Below are positions 9,674 through 17,987 of a stretch of DNA of 64,000 nucleotides, in pieces. Both the position numbers and the translations under genes were made by a program. Every line of letters begins with the position of its first letter. The stretch's first letter is position 1. The stretch spans positions 62,001 to 126,000 of the forward strand of contig JAGOMP010000002.1 in assembly GCA_017993505.1 (NCBI GenBank), given 5' to 3'. Source of the DNA: Planctomycetota bacterium. Lineage in GTDB: Bacteria > Planctomycetota > Uabimicrobiia > Uabimicrobiales > JABWCH01. A model generated the notes under the pieces. That model did no database searches. It was not told the origin of the DNA and worked only from the letters and a program-made list of their open reading frames with translations.

Positions 9674-11215
9674 ATGAAAAAAATATTTTTTTTCTTGCTT
9701 GTTTGTTGTATTTTTTGTACTGGTCAGACCATTACGATTTTACATACTAATGACCATCATGGTCATTTAGAATCTTTTCGAGTTGCAGGACAACATAATG
9801 TTGGTGGCATGGCAGCCCGAATGAGTTTAATAGAATCTATTCGTTTTGAAGTGGCACAAAAAGGTGGTTCCATCCTTTTATTAGACTGTGGAGATATTAA
9901 TACTGGGGAACCAGTTTCTGATATGTTGATGGGAAAGCCTGATATAGAACTCATGAATTTAATGGGATACCAAGCCATGGCTTTAGGAAATCATGAATTT
10001 GATCTCACATTAGAAAATCTATTACAACAAGCCTCTTTAGCTAATTTCCCTTATCTTGCTACCAATGTGGTATATAAAGAAACAAAAAAACCTATTTTCC
10101 CTGGAAGTAAAATTTTTGAAGTCCAAGGAATTAAAATTGGTGTTTTTGCCTTATCTCATCCAGAAACAGGCTATATTAGTACACATGGAAAAGATGAACG
10201 CATTGAATTTATAGATCCTGCACTTGTTCTTCCCAATATTATTAAAGAATTGCGCGAAAAAGTAGACTTTATCATTGCCCTAACTCATTTGGATCATGGA
10301 ACTATTGTAGAACTTGTCAAACAATTTCCAGGAATTGATTTAGTATTAGCAGGACATAATCATTTATTCATGATGGAACCTATGCAAATTGGAAATTCTT
10401 GGCTTGTAGAAGCTGGGGAATATGGTATTAGTATGGGGCGCTGGGACATTGAATTTAAAGATAAAAAAGCAGTCCATATGAATTATCGCCTTTTAGGTAT
10501 CAACCTAGATAAACCATTAGAAGAATCTGGCAAAATAGTTTGTATGAATATGGAAGAAAAATTTGCAGATCATCCTGTTGCTTGCAAAGTTCTTAACAAA
10601 TACTTAAAAGAAACAGAAAAACTACTAGCAGAACCATTGGGCGAAATCAAAGAAGATATTTATAAAAATAGCAAATTAGAACCTTTTAAATCTTCTCCTT
10701 TAGGCAATTTATTATGCGATGCTATTAAAGAACAATGTAACGTTGACATTGTATTACAAAATATGGGCGGAGTTCGTAGCGATTTACTCAGCGGAACTGC
10801 TACATACAAAACAGTATTAACTATTTTGCCTTTTACCAATAGCATGTATATATATGAACTTACTGGCAAAGAAATTTTAGAAATTTTTAAACATATGGCT
10901 TCTGGTAGTGTACAGCCTGGTGGATATTTAGAAATAGCTGGACTATATGTACGATTAAAAGAAGACACTGTAGAAACCATTCAATATAATAATAAACCAT
11001 TAGAAATGGACAAAAAATATCGAGTGGCAATCAATTCCTTTATGGCAACAGGTGGTGATGGATATTACATGTTCCCCACTTACAAAGGCATAGACACAGG
11101 ATTTATTTTATCTAGCATTTTAAAACAACACATTGTAAATCATAGTCCGATTACTGCCAATCGTGAATTGCGCATTGACTGGAAAGATAATAAACAAGAA
11201 TTCAAAAAAGAATAA
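9674..11215 (+). CDS. secreted 5'-nucleotidase / cyclic phosphodiesterase (UshA family)
   Basis: Exported metallophosphatase that dephosphorylates nucleotides or nucleotide sugars outside the cytoplasm. A signal peptide covers residues ~1-18 (MKK then a hydrophobic core). The N-terminal calcineurin-like domain has the full metal set: HTNDHHGH near residue 25, DCGD near 75, GNHEFD near 110, a His-rich THLDHG near 210 and AGHNH near 233. The C-terminal 5'-nucleotidase domain carries NMGGVRSD and GGDGYYMF for nucleotide binding. The 513-residue length is normal. A MATE-like gene starts 25 nt downstream, so the two are probably co-transcribed. A short decayed echo of this gene seems to lie at 12.66-12.79 kb. 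Confidence 0.88.
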   Translation: MKKIFFFLLVCCIFCTGQTITILHTNDHHGHLESFRVAGQHNVGGMAARMSLIESIRFEVAQKGGSILLLDCGDINTGEPVSDMLMGKPDIELMNLMGYQAMALGNHEFDLTLENLLQQASLANFPYLATNVVYKETKKPIFPGSKIFEVQGIKIGVFALSHPETGYISTHGKDERIEFIDPALVLPNIIKELREKVDFIIALTHLDHGTIVELVKQFPGIDLVLAGHNHLFMMEPMQIGNSWLVEAGEYGISMGRWDIEFKDKKAVHMNYRLLGINLDKPLEESGKIVCMNMEEKFADHPVACKVLNKYLKETEKLLAEPLGEIKEDIYKNSKLEPFKSSPLGNLLCDAIKEQCNVDIVLQNMGGVRSDLLSGTATYKTVLTILPFTNSMYIYELTGKEILEIFKHMASGSVQPGGYLEIAGLYVRLKEDTVETIQYNNKPLEMDKKYRVAINSFMATGGDGYYMFPTYKGIDTGFILSSILKQHIVNHSPITANRELRIDWKDNKQEFKKE

Positions 11216-11240
11216 TAAATAACGTTCTCTAGGAAGTTAG

Positions 11241-12578
11241 ATGAAATCAGTATTAAAATCTATAAAAACTTTTAATTGGCGTCTTTGGTTAGTACTTGCA
11301 GTAACACTTTTTATCCCAGCATTATATCGCACCTTAAGAATTTATTTTTTAGGTGATATGCCAGAAAATTGGGGAGTGAATATTGCATCGCAACTAGCTT
11401 GGATCAACTTGCTGTATGAAATCATAGAAGAAGCATTTATTTTGCCACTCTTCTTTTTATTAGGTCAATCCCTAGGTTCTATAGAAGAATTAGAAAATAA
11501 AACAAGAACAGGGTTATTAATAAGTGGTGGCACGTATTTTATTTTATCTGTATTTATTATTTTATTTGCCAGACCACTTTGCAATTGGATGGCATCTGAT
11601 CCCTCTACTATAAATGAAACTGTTACATACATTCGTCTTGAAAGTATATCATCTACAATAAGCATTTTATCTAAATTTATTACTGTGCTTCTTGTATCTA
11701 TGAGTAAAGATAAATACATGTATATTTTATTAGTCATCCAAACAGCTTTATCCATGATATTAGATACTTTCCTGATTTCTACATTACCATTTTCAGCAAA
11801 TATTGGAGTGAATGGAATAGCAATTTCAAATATCATTGTTTCTATAGTCTTAGTAACAGTTGCTATCCTTTTCTTAAAAAGAGAAAATATCTATATATTT
11901 AGAAAAAAGAAGCTAGAATTTTCTTGGCTAAAAGAATATGGAAGAATCGGTTTATTCTCTGGCTTAGAATCTCTTGTTAGAAACATAGCTTTTATGGTCA
12001 TGGTATCTCGTTTAGTGAATGTAATATCTGAACAAGGTACATACTGGATTGTAAACAATTTTATATGGACTTGGTTGTTACTTCCTGCTACAGCACTGTA
12101 TGATGTTATCAAGAAAGAAACAGCAGAAACAAAAGATAATATAAGAACTAAAACACTAGGATATATTGTTATTTCCACTTTATTTAGCTTCCTTTGGTTT
12201 GCATCTATTCCTCTTTGGAAACCATTTATTTATTATGTTTTAAAAAGCAATGCTTATGAAACAATATTTAATATAGTACTCCTTCAATCTGCATTTTACA
12301 TTATATACATATTCAATTGTATTTGTGATGGCACTATTTATGGTAGAGGCAAAACTCTGTATATGCTTATACAAAGTATATTCACAAATGGATTATATTA
12401 CGTAACAATGTTTATCCTTTGGAAAATTGGAGTATGGATTCCTACTTTAACAAGTATTTCACTAATGTTTGGAATTGGGCTGGCCATTGATTTAATTCCT
12501 ACATTGGGATGCTATATATATCTTTTAAAGAAAGAACAAGTAAAAATAGATTGGAAACTTCAAGATGATCAGATTTAG
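11241..12578 (+). CDS. MATE-like multidrug/flippase-type transporter
   Basis: A 445-residue polytopic membrane protein with about twelve hydrophobic segments, consistent with the MATE (MOP flippase) superfamily, whose members exchange Na+ or H+ for drugs or export lipid-linked substrates. The N-terminus reads NWRLWLVLAVTLFIPAL; a second-half start is visible around KEYGRIGLFSGLE. No substrate-defining motif is evident. An AGGAAG site lies just before the ATG, and the gene follows the 5'-nucleotidase by 25 nt. A large inverted repeat begins 11 nt after the stop codon. I am sure of a multi-pass transporter and fairly sure of the superfamily. Confidence 0.65.
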   Translation: MKSVLKSIKTFNWRLWLVLAVTLFIPALYRTLRIYFLGDMPENWGVNIASQLAWINLLYEIIEEAFILPLFFLLGQSLGSIEELENKTRTGLLISGGTYFILSVFIILFARPLCNWMASDPSTINETVTYIRLESISSTISILSKFITVLLVSMSKDKYMYILLVIQTALSMILDTFLISTLPFSANIGVNGIAISNIIVSIVLVTVAILFLKRENIYIFRKKKLEFSWLKEYGRIGLFSGLESLVRNIAFMVMVSRLVNVISEQGTYWIVNNFIWTWLLLPATALYDVIKKETAETKDNIRTKTLGYIVISTLFSFLWFASIPLWKPFIYYVLKSNAYETIFNIVLLQSAFYIIYIFNCICDGTIYGRGKTLYMLIQSIFTNGLYYVTMFILWKIGVWIPTLTSISLMFGIGLAIDLIPTLGCYIYLLKKEQVKIDWKLQDDQI

Positions 12579-12588
12579 CTGAGTTTTA

Positions 12589-12680
12589 TCTTTGTTTTTC
12601 TATGATTTCAAATAGTGTAGACTGACTCACGATGACTCAATTAAGTCGTACAATATAAATGATAGATAGAAAAACAAAGA
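12589..12680. other. 15-bp perfect inverted repeat enclosing a smaller hairpin
   Basis: TCTTTGTTTTTCTAT (12589-12603) is the exact complement of 12666-12680. The 62-nt interval contains a small GACT/AGTC hairpin near 12630-12650. It begins just after the MATE-like gene and could fold as an RNA stem-loop at its 3' end. There is no T-run, so a simple terminator is unlikely. Confidence 0.45.
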
Positions 12681-12792
12681 AACCTATTTTTCCTAATACT
12701 TAAATTATTGAAATTTTTAATATTATTGTCTTATCTCATTTAGAAATACTTTATATATTATTGCCTTATCTCATTCAGAAATACTTTATATT
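12670..12792 (+). pseudogene. possible decayed fragment of the 5'-nucleotidase gene
   Basis: Short blocks resemble 10078-10190 inside the 5'-nucleotidase gene in the same order: an ACAAAGAAACCTATTTTTCC block, then TTGCCTTATCTCATTCAGAA. The second block is itself duplicated here (near 12728 and 12763). Reading frames are broken. This may be a relic of a partial duplication; the AT-rich composition makes chance similarity possible. Confidence 0.3.
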
Positions 12793-12806
12793 AAAAGGAG
12801 AAACTG

Positions 12807-13562
12807 TTGGACCTTTATACACTTACAAAATATATTGATGAAATTTTTGCACCTTATTTTCCTAGTAAAGACTTTTCACAAAATGGATTACAAGTAGATG
12901 CAGGGGAAAAAGTTACAAAAATTGCAACTGCTGTAGATGCTTGCATGGAAACATTTAAAAAAGCAGCTGAACTCAAAGCACAACTTCTCTTAGTACACCA
13001 CGGTCTTTTTTGGGGGAAAAGCCTATTGATCCAAGGCGACCATGGTAAACGCATTCGATTTCTTATACAAAAAGGAATTTCTCTATATGGAATGCACCTT
13101 CCTTTAGATATGCACGAAGAAATTGGGAATAATGCCATAATTGCAAAAAAAATGGGATTAAATATCGTCAAACCTTTTGGCAATTACAATGATATGGCTA
13201 TTGGTGTAGAAGCTCATTATCCAGAACCATTGCCCCTAGAAAAAGTAATTGAACGTCTAGAAAATCTTACAGGGACGAATTGTCATACACTTGCTTTTGG
13301 AAAAAACATGATCCAAAAGATTGGTATTGTTTCTGGAGGTGGATCTTCTGAAATAGGATTGGCTGCGTCTTCTCAATTAGATTTATTCATTACAGGAGAA
13401 GGAAAACATACAACATACCACCAAGCCTTAGAATCAAACTTAAACGTTGTCTATGCAGGACACTATGCTACAGAAACATTTGGAATTCGTGCTTTAGGAG
13501 AACGTTTAGCAGAAGAATTAAAACTCCAACATGAATTTATTGATGTTCCTACAGGTTTATAA
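12807..13562 (+). CDS. NIF3-like dinuclear-metal protein (YbgI/DUF34 family)
   Basis: A 251-residue member of the widely conserved NIF3 family, which forms hexamers with a two-metal site; members are annotated as GTP cyclohydrolase I type 2-like, but the physiological role is unsettled. Metal ligands are visible in LLVHHGLFWG (near residue 62), MHLPLDMHE (near 96) and GEGKHTTYHQALE plus GHYATE near the C-terminus. The short form is used, without the inserted PII-like domain. Translation starts at TTG (12807) rather than ATG, supported by an AAAAGGAG ribosome site 6 nt upstream. The small lipoprotein gene begins 14 nt after the stop, so they likely form one transcript. Confidence 0.88.
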   Translation: MDLYTLTKYIDEIFAPYFPSKDFSQNGLQVDAGEKVTKIATAVDACMETFKKAAELKAQLLLVHHGLFWGKSLLIQGDHGKRIRFLIQKGISLYGMHLPLDMHEEIGNNAIIAKKMGLNIVKPFGNYNDMAIGVEAHYPEPLPLEKVIERLENLTGTNCHTLAFGKNMIQKIGIVSGGGSSEIGLAASSQLDLFITGEGKHTTYHQALESNLNVVYAGHYATETFGIRALGERLAEELKLQHEFIDVPTGL

Positions 13563-13576
13563 TAAGGGAAATAAAT

Positions 13577-14170
13577 ATGGTTTTGTTGTGTATACTGATT
13601 ATTATTTTTTGCACCTCTTGCGTTTCCACCACAAATACAACAGAAGACCGCATCATTGCTCATGAAAATATAGATAGTATCTTACCCCGTGCTAAAACAG
13701 CAAAACAAAAAGAAAATAATCCTGAATGGGAAGAGGAACTCTTATTTTGGGAAGATGAAATAGATCGAACAGCTCAAAAAATTCATGCTATTTTCACGAT
13801 TGATGCTCTCTCTCTTGCAGAAAGTTCAGACGAAACTATTTGTGTTGCTTTACTTCGAAATGAAATGCAACAACTCATTGCTATCCTTTACCAAAGTCAA
13901 AAAGGACAAATTCCGCATGGTAGAGAATTGCAACGAACTTTAGTTTCGGACTTAGTTACTATCAAAGAACGACAACGTTTTTTTTGGATCACACCAAAAA
14001 GAACAATAGAATTTACAGAAACAGATAAAATCTTTCGTTCCATTGATAAAAACCAAGAAGCAGATTTAATTTTATATCCTTTAAACCTACAAATTCCTAG
14101 ACAAGGAATGTTAGATATCATAAAAGACACATTACAAATTCACATTTACACAGTCCATCTTGATCAATAA
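13577..14170 (+). CDS. predicted small lipoprotein of unknown function
   Basis: 197 residues. The first 14 form a hydrophobic stretch ending at a cysteine in the context C-T-S-C, which fits a lipoprotein signal although no basic residue precedes the hydrophobic core. The mature part is hydrophilic and helix-prone, and I recognise no domain. It follows the NIF3 gene by 14 nt with an AAGGGA ribosome site. The last ~27 nt of its coding sequence are echoed twice in the DNA that follows, with a 46-nt period. Confidence 0.6.
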   Translation: MVLLCILIIIFCTSCVSTTNTTEDRIIAHENIDSILPRAKTAKQKENNPEWEEELLFWEDEIDRTAQKIHAIFTIDALSLAESSDETICVALLRNEMQQLIAILYQSQKGQIPHGRELQRTLVSDLVTIKERQRFFWITPKRTIEFTETDKIFRSIDKNQEADLILYPLNLQIPRQGMLDIIKDTLQIHIYTVHLDQ

Positions 14171-14253
14171 GAGACTATTACAAATTCACATTTACACAGT
14201 CCATCTTCATAAATAAAAAACGATGGTAAATTCACATTTACACAGTCCATCTT
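14135..14253 (+). repeat. three tandem copies of the lipoprotein gene's 3' end
   Basis: The segment beginning CAAATTCACATTTACACAGT occurs at 14135 (inside the gene), 14181 and about 14227, with a 46-nt period. The second and third copies lie after the stop codon. They show that the end of the coding region was duplicated into the intergenic space. Confidence 0.85.
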
Positions 14254-14279
14254 CATAAATAAAAAAATAAAAAAATAAC

Positions 14280-14307
14280 TTGACAAAACAAAAAAAAATG
14301 GTATATT
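14280..14307 (+). promoter_or_regulatory. promoter for tRNA-Gln copy 2
   Basis: TTGACA (14280-14285), a 16-nt spacer and TATATT (14302-14307), 38 nt before the tRNA. It has the same spacer length as the promoter of copy 1, but the sequence differs. Confidence 0.65.
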
Positions 14308-14345
14308 AGAATCATAATAATGAAATCAGAAATGAATTCATGGAT

Positions 14346-14417
14346 TACCTGGTAGTGTAATTGGCAACACCACAGATTTTGGTTCTGTTATTCAAGGTTC
14401 GAGTCCTTGCCGGGTAG
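14346..14417 (+). tRNA. tRNA-Gln (anticodon UUG), copy 2
   Basis: Identical in all 72 positions to the copy at 9468-9539, and oriented opposite to it. Identity continues past the 3' end through a seven-T run to about 14435 with one mismatch, but not upstream. The duplicated unit is thus the tRNA plus its terminator, while each copy has its own promoter. CCA is not encoded. The charging route is likely GluRS followed by the GatCAB amidotransferase, part of which is encoded at 52-53.7 kb. Confidence 0.95.
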
Positions 14418-14530
14418 TTTTTTTATGCCTATATAAAATTCGCTTTCCATGCAATTTCTAAATACACACCTATTGTATAAAACTTCTATATAAGATTATA
14501 TGTATGGTGAATATATATCCTTTCTCAAAA

Positions 14531-14585
14531 TTACAATATATAGTTTAAATTACGATATATAGTTTTAAATTACGATATATAGTTT
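14531..14585 (+). repeat. short tandem repeat before the TsaC-TsaE gene
   Basis: Three copies of AAATTACRATATATAGTTT with a period of about 20 nt, ending 20 nt before the ATG at 14605. They may contribute to the promoter region; no clear -35 box is visible. Confidence 0.6.
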
Positions 14586-14604
14586 TATCCTTTTATAAAA
14601 TACA

Positions 14605-15681
14605 ATGAAAATTATACAAATTACTCCAGAAACAAAACAACAAGCTATACAAGAAACGATACAAGAACTCAACAAAGGACAATTAGTCATTTATCCTACA
14701 GAAACATGTTATGGCATTGCTGCAGATGCTACCAATGAAAACGCCATACAAACTCTATTGCAATACAAAAAAAAACGAACAGATAAACCTATTTCTATTG
14801 CAGTGGCAAACCAAAATATGGCAGAACAATATGTTCACATTAATCCCACTGCCCAAAACATTATTAAAAATTTCTTGCCTGGTCCTATTACTGTAGTTTG
14901 CAAGGGAAAACATAAAGTAGCACCTCATGTAGAATCTCCTATAGGAACATTAGGAATTCGCATTCCAGCATATCCCCTTATTCTTGAACTTATCGAAACA
15001 TATAACAAACCCATTACAGCCACTTCTGCCAATGCCTCGTATAAAAAAACACCTTATTCTATCCAAGATATCTTAGACAACACCACAAAAAAACAGCAAC
15101 AATATATTTCTCTTATACTAGATGCAGGCACACTTCCTAAACAAAAGACAAGCACTGTGATGGACACAACCTTAGAAGGAATACATATCCTACGCCAAGG
15201 AGACATTCAAGGAACTACGTTCCATTCGCACAACGAACAAGAAACTAAACAATTGGCAAAAAAGATTTTAGAGACAATAGAACCATATCTTGGCAATCAA
15301 CTCATCATTATACAACTCCAAGGCGACCTAGGTGCTGGCAAAACATATTTTACAAAATATTTCTGTGAACATCTGCAAGTTCCACAACACGTCAATTCTC
15401 CGACATTTACTATTTGCAATGAATACCAAGGCACATACAAAACAAAAACTATCCCCATTTACCATATTGATGCTTATAGGCTCTATGATCCCAATGAACT
15501 TCATGCACTTGGTGGTTCTACTTTATTTCAATCACCGAATATTGTTCTTATAGAATGGGCTGGAAAAATCGCAGAGCAAATTCAACCCTATATAAAAACA
15601 TCCTATCTTTTACAAATTTATATACAACACTATAAACCCACAGAACGCATCTTCACATACCTTTGTAATTCCAATCCATAA
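14605..15681 (+). CDS. TsaC-TsaE fusion: threonylcarbamoyl-AMP synthase plus t6A ATPase
   Basis: One 358-residue protein joins two steps of the tRNA t6A37 pathway. Residues ~1-205 are the YrdC/Sua5 fold that makes threonylcarbamoyl-AMP from Thr, bicarbonate and ATP (YPTETCYGIAADA, KKKRTDKP, PGPITVV, ATSANAS). Residues ~215-358 are TsaE, the ATPase that drives the TsaB-TsaD transfer complex: Walker A GDLGAGKTYF near 240, SPTFTICNEY, and HIDAYRLYDPNE, followed by VLIEWAGK. The second half has no start codon of its own, so this is a genuine fusion. TsaB and TsaD are not in the window. There is no clear ribosome binding site. The gene converges on fabF across a strong bidirectional terminator. 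Confidence 0.9.
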   Translation: MKIIQITPETKQQAIQETIQELNKGQLVIYPTETCYGIAADATNENAIQTLLQYKKKRTDKPISIAVANQNMAEQYVHINPTAQNIIKNFLPGPITVVCKGKHKVAPHVESPIGTLGIRIPAYPLILELIETYNKPITATSANASYKKTPYSIQDILDNTTKKQQQYISLILDAGTLPKQKTSTVMDTTLEGIHILRQGDIQGTTFHSHNEQETKQLAKKILETIEPYLGNQLIIIQLQGDLGAGKTYFTKYFCEHLQVPQHVNSPTFTICNEYQGTYKTKTIPIYHIDAYRLYDPNELHALGGSTLFQSPNIVLIEWAGKIAEQIQPYIKTSYLLQIYIQHYKPTERIFTYLCNSNP

Positions 15682-15718
15682 CTACATCTACTATATATAT
15701 CGTTATAATTCCAATCCA

Positions 15719-15780
15719 TAAAAAAAGACAACAAACAAAAAATAAAATATACTTATTTTTTTTGCTTGTTGTCTTTTTTA
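15719..15780. terminator. bidirectional terminator between tsaC-tsaE and fabF
   Basis: AAAAAGACAACAA and TTGTTGTCTTTTT form a long stem bounded by A and T runs, between convergent genes. Just upstream, the last 15 nt of tsaC-tsaE (TAATTCCAATCCATA, 15666-15680) are repeated at 15706-15720. Confidence 0.8.
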
Positions 15781-15871
15781 AAGTTATGTATGTCTATAAA
15801 TACAATCACTATAATTTTCATGTCTTTTTAAAAACACACTATGCATGCTCTATAGACGAATCTCCATAATT

Positions 15872-17113
15872 TTATATGCTAGAAAATGCAAGAGAAACAT
15901 TATGACCGCCAAAACCAAAAGAGTTAGACAGTGCATTGTCAATGGGAAATTCACGAGCTGTGTTGGGAATGTAGTCTAAGTCGCATTCTGGATCTGGTGT
16001 TTCTAAATTAATTGTAGGATGAGCCTTGCTATAGTAGATGCTAAGACAAGTGACAATAGCTTCGACCGCACCTGCTGCACCTACTAAGTGACCTATCATA
16101 GATTTAGAAGAAGAAATCGCAAGTTTAGTTGCATGTTCTCCAAATGCCTTATGTATAGCAAGTGTTTCTATTCTATCATTATGGTATGTACTCGTTCCAT
16201 GTGCATTGATATATTGTATTTGGTCAGGATTGAGTTGAGCATCTTGCAATGCTTTTGTCATAGCTAAAGTTGCATATTTTCCGTCTTCATGGGGCTGTGT
16301 AATGTGGAATGCATCTGATGTGCATGCAACGCCTTTGAGTTCTGCATAAATTTTTGCATTTCTTTGCAACGCATGTTCCCGTTCTTCTAAAATTAAAATG
16401 CCTGCACCTTCGCCCATTACAAACCCATCTCGATTTTTATCAAAAGGACGTGAAGCCTTTTCTGGTTCATCATTTCTTTGTGACAGTGCTCGTACAGCAC
16501 AGAATCCTGCAATGCCTAAATATGTGACAATTGTTTCAGACCCACCTGTGATTACAACATCTGCTTCACCATATTGTATAGTTCGAAATGCTTGTGCAAT
16601 AGCATGTGCACTAGAAGAACATGCTGAAGATGTCACAAAACTAGTTCCATTCAGTCCATATCGAATGGAAATTTCTGCTACCATAGCATTTCCCATAAGT
16701 TTAGCTACAGCAAAGGGAGAAATCCGTCGACCGCCTTTTTCTTGGATAATACTAAATTGTGATTCCATTTCGTGGAGTCCGCCAATGCCTGTACCTAGAA
16801 TTACTCCACATTTTGTAGGATCTTCTTGCTCAATATTGAATTGGGAATCTTGGATTGCTTCCTCTGTAGCCAATATAGCATATTGAGAGAAAATATCTAA
16901 ACGTCGTACATCTTTTTTTTGAATGATTGGTTCTGGATCAAAGTTTTTAACTTCGCCTGCAATTTGACAAATTAAATCAGATGCATTAAATTTTGTAATT
17001 TTTGCAATGCCGCTCTTTCCTGTTAATAAATTTTCCCAAAGATCGGAAATTTTATTTCCTAAAGGCGATATAGTACCAATTCCTGTGACTACTACTCGTC
17101 GTTTTTCTACCAT
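15872..17113 (-). CDS. fabF: beta-ketoacyl-ACP synthase II
   Basis: Condensing enzyme of fatty acid elongation, joining malonyl-ACP to acyl-ACP. At 413 residues it is full length. The thiolase-fold catalytic triad is intact: nucleophile Cys in TSSACSSSAHA, His in NAHGTSTYHND, and the second His in KSMIGHLVGAAGA. The C-terminal NSFGFGGHN loop is also typical. It is last in the leftward set alaS-rpmF-acpP-fabF and lies 210 nt after acpP, its likely protein partner. That gap holds a 29-nt tandem repeat. FabF rather than FabB is chosen from the overall pattern and linkage to acpP. Confidence 0.95.
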   Translation of the reverse strand: MVEKRRVVVTGIGTISPLGNKISDLWENLLTGKSGIAKITKFNASDLICQIAGEVKNFDPEPIIQKKDVRRLDIFSQYAILATEEAIQDSQFNIEQEDPTKCGVILGTGIGGLHEMESQFSIIQEKGGRRISPFAVAKLMGNAMVAEISIRYGLNGTSFVTSSACSSSAHAIAQAFRTIQYGEADVVITGGSETIVTYLGIAGFCAVRALSQRNDEPEKASRPFDKNRDGFVMGEGAGILILEEREHALQRNAKIYAELKGVACTSDAFHITQPHEDGKYATLAMTKALQDAQLNPDQIQYINAHGTSTYHNDRIETLAIHKAFGEHATKLAISSSKSMIGHLVGAAGAVEAIVTCLSIYYSKAHPTINLETPDPECDLDYIPNTAREFPIDNALSNSFGFGGHNVSLAFSSI

Positions 17114-17181
17114 AATGTTTTCTCGTTATATGAAAAATTTTAATTTTTAATTTTTATTATCATGATCAAAATAATAATTTT

Positions 17182-17237
17182 TTTATTACAATCACTAATA
17201 TATTACATTTTTTATTACAATCACTAATATATTACAT
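17182..17237. repeat. 29-nt tandem duplication between acpP and fabF
   Basis: The segment containing TTACAATCACTAATATATTA is present at 17182-17208 and 17211-17237 without mismatch. Nothing else is evident in the gap. Confidence 0.85.
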
Positions 17238-17323
17238 TAATTATAATAAAAAAAAACTCTAATTATACTCTATAAAATGATAGTTTCCATTTTTAAGAGA
17301 ATAATTAGAGTGAGTGATGATTA

Positions 17324-17563
17324 TTATTTTTGTTTGCTAAAAATATATTCCACTGCATCCTGGAGATTTTTTAAATTTTCTGCATCTTCATCTGCAATGG
17401 TCATATCAAAAGCATCTTCACAATTGCTAATAATATCTAATATAGCTAAAGAATCTGCTCCAAGATCTTTAAAAGTGGAAGATACATCTATATTATCTTT
17501 GGAGATTCCGACAACTTCAGCAACGATATCAATGACTTTTGATTGAATTTCTTCTCGTACCAC
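17324..17563 (-). CDS. acpP: acyl carrier protein
   Basis: A 79-residue carrier of fatty acyl intermediates. The phosphopantetheine attachment serine sits in GADSLAILD near residue 36, with the usual acidic helix II after it. Length and charge fit bacterial ACP. It lies between rpmF (43 nt upstream) and fabF. The Sfp-type transferase encoded at 61.2 kb is one candidate for installing the phosphopantetheine arm, since no AcpS is visible here. Confidence 0.95.
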   Translation of the reverse strand: MVREEIQSKVIDIVAEVVGISKDNIDVSSTFKDLGADSLAILDIISNCEDAFDMTIADEDAENLKNLQDAVEYIFSKQK

Positions 17564-17606
17564 TATTTGTTCCTTTATAAAGGTTGCAATCTACGGGATA
17601 TTTCAA

Positions 17607-17816
17607 TTATTCCATTTTATCTTTTTTCTTTTCTTTTTTTTCTTTGATCTTGATCACTGGTTCGTCTTTATAATATCCACAGCGATCACAGACAGAATGA
17701 GCAGATATTGCTGCATTGCAATGAGAACAATATACAAAAGAAGGCGTAGGTAATGCATCGTGAGATCTTCTTTTACGTGTACGAGCGTTGGAATGTCTCC
17801 GTTTCGGAAGTGCCAT
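17607..17816 (-). CDS. rpmF: ribosomal protein bL32
   Basis: 69-residue basic large-subunit protein. The N-terminus MALPKRRHSNARTRKRRSH is diagnostic of bL32, followed by a zinc ribbon CSHC...CDRC (near residues 31-49). It has a Lys/Glu-rich C-terminal extension of about 12 residues beyond the usual length. In many bacteria rpmF heads a lipid operon (plsX-fabH-fabD-fabG-acpP-fabF); here only acpP and fabF follow. alaS lies upstream in the same direction with a 171-nt gap. Confidence 0.95.
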   Translation of the reverse strand: MALPKRRHSNARTRKRRSHDALPTPSFVYCSHCNAAISAHSVCDRCGYYKDEPVIKIKEKKEKKKDKME

Positions 17817-17987
17817 CTTTAAATTTCCTTATTAAATTTAATAATGCTTAATTATATAAGCGTGATAACGAAATAATGTAATTATATAAAAAAATACTCT
17901 TTTCCTCTAATTTTAACAGTTTTTTAAAATTATGCAAGAAAATTTACGCTTTTTCTAGTATCTTTTTTTTCATCCATGATAAAAATT

